Part shown: piece after piece, positions 6,759-10,349 of the stretch
Layout of the letters: each line of letters starts with the position of its first letter
How positions within the stretch are numbered: the stretch's first letter is position 1
Assembly: GCA_012270525.1 (NCBI GenBank)
Contig: JAAXIE010000087.1
Location: forward strand, 1-10,349
Direction: 5' to 3'
DNA: 10,349 nucleotides
DNA from: Dehalococcoidia bacterium
GTDB lineage: Bacteria > Chloroflexota > Dehalococcoidia > UBA3495 > JAAXIE01
The notes under the pieces: model-generated
Databases searched by the model: none
What the model was told of the DNA's origin: nothing
Seen by the model: the letters and a program-made list of their open reading frames with translations, nothing else
Made by a program: the position numbers and the translations under genes

Positions 6759-7292
6759 ATGGCCAGCACGATGACCCCCTTCAACCTGAAGGCTTGGATC
6801 GATGAGCACCGTGATCTCCTGAAGCCTCCCGTAGGGGCCGAGATGGTGTGGCAAGACTCCGAGTTCATCATCATGGTCATCGGAGGCCCCAACGCCAGGC
6901 GCGACTTCCATGTCGACCCCGGCGACGAGTTCTTCTACCAGCTTGAAGGCGACATCGCCTTGGAGTATATCGATGCTGACGGCCAACGCCAGAAGGCCGA
7001 AATACACCAGGGCGATGTGTTCCTCCTCCCAGCCAATGTACCCCACTCACCCCAGCGGGGTGCCAACACTGTTGGCTTGGTGGTAGAGCGCGTGCGCGGT
7101 CCGGAAGAACCCGAGAAGTTCGCCTGGTACTGCGAGCAGTGCAACGCCCGCATATACGAGTTGAACCGTGGCCAGGACGAACTCCTGGTAGACCTGCGCA
7201 AGGCTAACGAGCGCTACAACGTCGATCCCGAAATGCGGACCTGCAAGGCCTGTGGATACGTGCAGCCCGTGGCCACCGGCCCGAGGTTGTAG
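6759..7292 (+). CDS. nbaC: 3-hydroxyanthranilate 3,4-dioxygenase
   Basis: 177 residues, a bacterial-length cupin. It opens the ring of 3-hydroxyanthranilate with O2 to 2-amino-3-carboxymuconate semialdehyde, which cyclises to quinolinate (NAD synthesis) or is degraded further. The iron ligands His51, Glu57 and His96 and the substrate residues Arg47, Arg100 and Glu110 are all present, at almost the same numbers as in the Cupriavidus metallidurans enzyme. The rubredoxin-like second metal site is complete: Cys125, Cys128, Cys162, Cys165. The C-terminal CEQCNAR and CKACGY segments are characteristic. It has its own promoter and an AGGAGG. No other kynurenine-pathway gene (kynureninase, aminocarboxymuconate decarboxylase, nadC) lies in the window, so whether it serves NAD synthesis or tryptophan breakdown is unknown. 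Confidence 0.95.
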   Translation: MASTMTPFNLKAWIDEHRDLLKPPVGAEMVWQDSEFIIMVIGGPNARRDFHVDPGDEFFYQLEGDIALEYIDADGQRQKAEIHQGDVFLLPANVPHSPQRGANTVGLVVERVRGPEEPEKFAWYCEQCNARIYELNRGQDELLVDLRKANERYNVDPEMRTCKACGYVQPVATGPRL

Positions 7293-7396
7293 GCTGGTCC
7301 CCCAACCTGCAACCCAGGCTCAGCAATACACTCCGCTCTATTGATGAACTCACCACGGGACCAGGCTCACGATGCACAAGAGGAGACATCGGGTGG

Positions 7397-7404
7397 AGGA
7401 GGTG
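7397..7404 (+). promoter_or_regulatory. strong Shine-Dalgarno for the trehalose-phosphate synthase
   Basis: AGGAGGTG, a full anti-16S complement, has its AGGAGG core ending 9 bases before ATG at 7412. In the 119-base gap from 7293 I find no convincing -35/-10 pair, so the gene may be read through from the dioxygenase promoter. The gap also holds an 8-bp inverted repeat (7294-7301 with 7357-7364) that is too widely spaced to mean much. Confidence 0.7.
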
Positions 7405-7411
7405 GGCTGTA

Positions 7412-8938
7412 ATGGAAGTCGCAACGGCCCACAGGGGCCATGTGGCCGAACTGTACGACCGTGTGCTCGGCCAACGCCAGTTGGTTCTTGCCAGTAACCG
7501 CGGCCCGGTCGAATACCAGTATTCCGCCGACGGCCGCCAGGAAGTGCGCCGCGGTAGCGGTGGTGTGGTCACCGCCCTCAACTCCCTGACCCAGGTCGCG
7601 GACTTCACTTGGGTGGCGGGTGCCATGAGTGAGGGCGACCGCCGCGCTTGGGAAGCCTCTGGCGGACAACCCCTCCGGTCGCCCCTCCCCGGTCACCGTG
7701 TAAACGTCCGGTTCGTCACCACCCCCCGCCGCATCTATCACAAGTACTACAACGTATTCTGCAACCCCCTGCTCTGGTTCCTGCAACACTACATGTGGAA
7801 CTCGCCCTACAACCCCAACATCGACGCCACGGTGTACGACGCCTGGGACGACGGGTACGTGCCCGTCAACCAGGCCTTCGCTCAAGCAGTGGTCGATCAG
7901 GTCGGTACCACTGCCAACCAGTCCGTTGTCATGCTCCACGACTACCACCTATACCTCGCTCCTGCCATGGTCCGCGAGAAAGCCCCCGGTGCCATCATCC
8001 AGCACTTCGTGCACATCCCATGGCCTGCAACCAGATACTGGGAGCTCCTGCCCGCTTACATGCTGGAGGGCATCTGCTACGGGCTCTTCGGAGCCGACAT
8101 CGTCGGCTTCCAGACCCCCAGCGACGTGCGAAACTTCCTCGACACCTGCGAGTCCGTGCTGCCCGATGTCCAAGTGGACCACATGGCCCAATCGGTGCGG
8201 TGTCGTGGACACACCACTTACGTACGCTGCTACCCCATCTCCATTAACGTTGATGAGATAAGGCGCATCGCTTCCGGCTCGCGTGCCTTGGAGTACGAGA
8301 GGCATTTGCAGACTGAATGCGGCGAACTGACCATCATGCGCGTCGACCGCGCCGAACCCAGCAAGAACGTCGTCCGCGGCTTCAAGGCCTTCGATCTGCT
8401 CCTCACCCGCCATCCCGAACTCAAGGGCAAAGTGGTCTTCCTTGCCTTTCTCGTCCCCTCCCGCACCCACATACGCCAGTACCAACGCTACATGGAAGAG
8501 ATACGGCAGGTCGTCGACCAGATCAACTCCACCCATGGCACCGCCGACTGGACCCCCATACGCACCTACCTGGAGAACAACTACACCCAAGCCATCGCTG
8601 GCATGAAGCTGTACGATGTCCTGCTGGTAAACTCGGTTATCGACGGGATGAATCTCGTTGCCAAGGAAGGGCCGGTGGTGAATGCCCGCGATGGCGTCCT
8701 CGTGCTCTCAGTGGGGGCGGGTGCCCACAGGCAACTTTCCGCTGGAGCCCTTTCCGTGTCCCCTGCCGATATCGAGGGCACCATGCAGGCCATGCACCAA
8801 GCCCTTACCATGGCACCCGAGGAACGGACACGCCGGGCCGACGTCCTGCGCACTATCGTCGAGCGACAGGACAACCTGCACTGGCTCGGGACCCAACTGC
8901 AGGATATCGAGACCCTACTACTGCAAGGGAGCGGATGA
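7412..8938 (+). CDS. otsA: GT20 trehalose-6-phosphate synthase, divergent clade
   Basis: 508 residues, GT-B fold glycosyltransferase family 20. OtsA joins UDP-glucose (or another NDP-glucose) to glucose-6-phosphate. Key positions of E. coli OtsA can be traced: LASNRGP (26-32), RGSGGVVTAL (47-56), YYN (112-114) and Trp122, Asp177 in HDYHL, His201 in FVHIPWP, the donor phosphate pair Arg313 and Lys318 in RVDRAEPSKN, and DGMNLVAKE (411-419) with Asp411 and Glu419. So the catalytic set is intact. The surroundings differ from E. coli (HIPWPATRYW rather than HIPFPTPEIF; RAEPSKNVVRGF rather than RLDYSKGLPERF), which places it in a divergent clade. Other GT20 activities, such as glucosylglycerol-phosphate synthase or pseudo-glycosyltransferases, cannot be fully excluded. 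A trehalose-phosphatase gene lies convergently at 10074-10349, which supports trehalose synthesis. Confidence 0.85.
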   Translation: MEVATAHRGHVAELYDRVLGQRQLVLASNRGPVEYQYSADGRQEVRRGSGGVVTALNSLTQVADFTWVAGAMSEGDRRAWEASGGQPLRSPLPGHRVNVRFVTTPRRIYHKYYNVFCNPLLWFLQHYMWNSPYNPNIDATVYDAWDDGYVPVNQAFAQAVVDQVGTTANQSVVMLHDYHLYLAPAMVREKAPGAIIQHFVHIPWPATRYWELLPAYMLEGICYGLFGADIVGFQTPSDVRNFLDTCESVLPDVQVDHMAQSVRCRGHTTYVRCYPISINVDEIRRIASGSRALEYERHLQTECGELTIMRVDRAEPSKNVVRGFKAFDLLLTRHPELKGKVVFLAFLVPSRTHIRQYQRYMEEIRQVVDQINSTHGTADWTPIRTYLENNYTQAIAGMKLYDVLLVNSVIDGMNLVAKEGPVVNARDGVLVLSVGAGAHRQLSAGALSVSPADIEGTMQAMHQALTMAPEERTRRADVLRTIVERQDNLHWLGTQLQDIETLLLQGSG

Positions 8939-8939
8939 A

Positions 8940-9812
8940 ATGACCACTGTCCAGGAAAGCCCCAGTTTCCAGCAACGCCTCGACAACCTCAGGAACGAGT
9001 CCCAAGGTTTCCACAACTACCTGAACGCCCTGCCTCCCGAAGCATGGAACGCTCAGAGCGCCTGCGACCTGTGGGAAGTCGGTCACGTCGTCGCCCACTT
9101 GGTGGGCGTGGCCGAGTTCTACGCCACCACCGTGGAGAGAGGCGTCGAAGGTAACGTGGAGACTCTGCCCGGTAGGGCCCCCGCAGGTTCCCAGACCGGC
9201 GCAACCTCCCACGAGGGTATCCACCAGCGGGCACTGGCGGCCCGCGAGCAATTGGGCGACCAGGTCGTGGCTTCCCTCGCCCAGCAGAGCGACCGTCTGA
9301 TCAACGTGCTGGCCAATCTCAAACCCGAAGACCACTCCAAGCCCTGCTACCATCCCGGAGGCTACGTGCCAGCCGGCAACTTCGTGGATATGCGGTTCAA
9401 GGAGTTGGGCCTGCACGATTGGGACATTCGCTCTAGGCTGGAGTCCAACTACCACATGCTGCCCGCCAGTTTCCCCTCGATGATCATCCTCATCATGAAC
9501 TCCTTCGCTTCCGGTTCAATCCCCTACGCCTTCTGGCCGGGTCCCAGCCTCGACAACCCCGTCCGCTACCGGTTCAACGTGAGCGACCCCGAAGACCTCC
9601 AAGCCGACATTGTGGTCGAAGGGGACAGGGTGCGCCTGGAAGCTGCGGCCGCAGGGTCAGCCGACGTCACCTGCCGGTGCGATACCGAGACCTTCCTGCT
9701 GCTGGCCTACGGCCGCCTCTCCTCCCGCGACGCCATCGACAGCGGCCGCCTCGTCGCCGAAGGCGACCCGGCACGTATCGCCCAATTCAGCGAGTGGTTC
9801 AAAGGGATCTAG
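8940..9812 (+). CDS. Mycothiol-dependent maleylpyruvate isomerase/DinB-family protein with SCP2-like tail
   Basis: 290 residues. Residues about 10-170 look like the MDMPI_N four-helix metal-binding domain: WEVGHVVAHLVGVAEFY (45-61) and FKELGLHDWDIRSR (153-166). The metal triad is His53, Glu155 and His159; the Glu-x3-His spacing equals that of Corynebacterium glutamicum maleylpyruvate isomerase (His52, Glu144, His148). The C-terminal part (about 205-290) resembles the SCP2/MDMPI_C domain, ending in LLLAYGRLSSRDAI and a GDPARIAQFSEWF motif. Family members act as thiol (mycothiol or bacillithiol) dependent isomerases or S-transferases, but most are uncharacterised, so no substrate is claimed. 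The ATG lies one base after the otsA stop (TGA 8936-8938) with AAGGGAG (8925-8931) inside otsA, so the two genes are translationally coupled. The longer open frame from 8682 is only overlap with otsA. Confidence 0.82.
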   Translation: MTTVQESPSFQQRLDNLRNESQGFHNYLNALPPEAWNAQSACDLWEVGHVVAHLVGVAEFYATTVERGVEGNVETLPGRAPAGSQTGATSHEGIHQRALAAREQLGDQVVASLAQQSDRLINVLANLKPEDHSKPCYHPGGYVPAGNFVDMRFKELGLHDWDIRSRLESNYHMLPASFPSMIILIMNSFASGSIPYAFWPGPSLDNPVRYRFNVSDPEDLQADIVVEGDRVRLEAAAAGSADVTCRCDTETFLLLAYGRLSSRDAIDSGRLVAEGDPARIAQFSEWFKGI

Positions 9813-9842
9813 GCCCGCCGGTCGCGCTGCACTGGCCATTTG

Positions 9843-9873
9843 GGCTGTGGCGGGCCTTGTCCCCGCCATAGCC
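9843..9873. terminator. 12-bp stem-loop after the otsA-DinB pair, possible terminator or dispersed palindrome
   Basis: Bases 9843-9854 pair with 9862-9873 in a 12-bp stem (one G-T wobble at 9847/9869) around the 7-base loop CCTTGTC. It lies 30 bases after the DinB-family stop, between convergent genes. No T-tract follows on either strand, so intrinsic termination is uncertain. A direct repeat GCACTGG (9829-9835 and 9877-9883) flanks it. The rest of 9813-10073 shows no gene-like frame. Confidence 0.45.
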
Positions 9874-10028
9874 AGAGCACTGGTCAGCCGTGAGAACCAA
9901 GGGAACCACGGGCCGGTAAGCGGATAGACCGGGATGGTTGCCAGCACCATCCACGAAAGAAGCCTGGCACCGCAAACCAGCCTCCAACTCCTGCCCAGAA
10001 GTCCCGAACGAAGCTTAAGTGGCCTCGT

Positions 10029-10057
10029 TCCCGGCACAGGCAAGCCCGTCCCGGCAC
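10029..10057. repeat. 9-bp repeat at 20-bp period near the otsB stop
   Basis: TCCCGGCAC occurs at 10029-10037 and again at 10049-10057. Only two copies are present and the unit is short, so it may be chance. It sits 17 bases from the 3' end of the otsB-like gene in the otherwise empty intergenic region. Confidence 0.25.
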
Positions 10058-10073
10058 TATCCCCTGGGTCCCG

Positions 10074-10349
10074 TCACCCTCCGCGTTCCCAAGCCCACCA
10101 GATGAGGAATCGCTCCATCTCGGCAACGCTGGCCAGTGTGTAGTCGCATAGTTCCAGCAGACCAGCCGGACAGTCCTCTCCCAGCACGGCCACGTTGGTG
10201 CACCGGAAGTCGGTGGACTCCGCCAGCATTCGCGCTTCCCTGAATGCATCGATGTCCGTCACGTCGTCGCCAGCGATGAGCGCCCACTCAAGGTTGCGGC
10301 TCTTCACCAATGAACGCACCGCCGTCCCCTTGTTCAACTCCACCGGAGG
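10074..10349 (-). CDS. otsB: Trehalose-6-phosphate phosphatase (HAD family), C-terminal part
   Basis: The last 91 residues of a leftward gene whose 5' part lies beyond the window; the frame stays open to the edge and ends at TGA (10076-10074). Trehalose-phosphatase removes the phosphate from trehalose-6-phosphate to give trehalose. Seen here are the NKGTAVRSLV segment, with the HAD motif III lysine (residue 7 of the visible part), and the HAD motif IV GDDVTDIDAF (27-36) with its Mg-binding aspartates. The following CTNVAVLGED, DYTLASVAEMERFL pattern is the usual C-terminus of the family. It is convergent with the otsA-like gene and is presumably its partner enzyme. A trehalose-phosphatase domain of a larger fused protein cannot be excluded because the N-terminal part is not visible. 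Confidence 0.8.
   Translation of the reverse strand, partial: PPVELNKGTAVRSLVKSRNLEWALIAGDDVTDIDAFREARMLAESTDFRCTNVAVLGEDCPAGLLELCDYTLASVAEMERFLIWWAWERGG

Noticed and set aside
7293..7411. Repeated CCAGGCTCA (7314-7322 and 7361-7369) before otsA as an operator
   Set aside because: Two copies of a 9-mer 47 bases apart without a promoter beside them is not enough evidence.
8682..8939. Upstream extension of the DinB-family frame into otsA
   Set aside because: It overlaps otsA in another frame, has low-complexity Pro/Ser/Arg composition, and the coupled ATG at 8940 has its own Shine-Dalgarno.
10006..10030. Small imperfect stem GAACGA/TCGTTC as terminator for otsB
   Set aside because: Only 6 pairs plus 2 beyond a mismatch, with no T-tract after it; too weak to call.
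9657..10249. Minus-strand frames covering the 9813-10073 intergenic region, possible small or broken gene
   Set aside because: No Shine-Dalgarno, no family motif, and they run into flanking genes; the composition fits non-coding DNA.

Overview
The window is a gene-dense bacterial segment (about 60% G+C by eye) with nine protein genes, two of them cut by the window edges. I see no tRNA, rRNA, CRISPR array, insertion sequence or phage gene. The organism is not certain. A maleylpyruvate-isomerase/DinB-type protein, a divergent GT20 trehalose-phosphate synthase, GTG starts and high G+C suggest a free-living Chloroflexota (SAR202/Dehalococcoidia-like) or actinobacterial lineage; this is inference from gene content only.

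Left part (1-3489): a leftward gene for a large FAD-linked oxidase fused to an iron-sulfur domain (GlcD/YdiJ type, C-terminus outside the window) diverges from a rightward ribokinase-like PfkB kinase. Two well-formed sigma70-type promoters stand back to back between them. The kinase is followed by a small zinc-ribbon NUDIX hydrolase, possibly transcribed from its own extended -10 element right before its start codon.

Middle (3490-6595): a near-consensus promoter drives a compact three-gene operon: a GarR-type tartronate semialdehyde reductase (GTG start, strong Shine-Dalgarno) and the beta and alpha subunits of a succinyl-CoA synthetase-type ligase (sucC, sucD). Coupling this ligase to a tartronate semialdehyde reductase, near a glycolate/2-hydroxyacid oxidase, suggests glyoxylate/C2-C3 hydroxyacid metabolism. 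A malate-CoA ligase role is possible but not shown.

Right part (6596-10349): a 12-bp palindrome and a TTGACA-17-TACAAA promoter precede a 3-hydroxyanthranilate 3,4-dioxygenase in which every metal and substrate residue of the family can be found. Next come a GT20 trehalose-6-phosphate synthase and, one base after its stop, a protein of the mycothiol-dependent maleylpyruvate isomerase/DinB family with an intact metal triad. A convergent trehalose-phosphatase (HAD) gene enters from the right edge, so the two trehalose steps flank the DinB gene and a 261-base intergenic region that holds the strongest hairpin in the window.

Most genes are ordinary metabolic genes. The points worth a second look are the garR-sucCD operon, the otsA-DinB coupling, the palindrome at the dioxygenase promoter, and the hairpin at 9843-9873. 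I found no clear new defence or mobile system.
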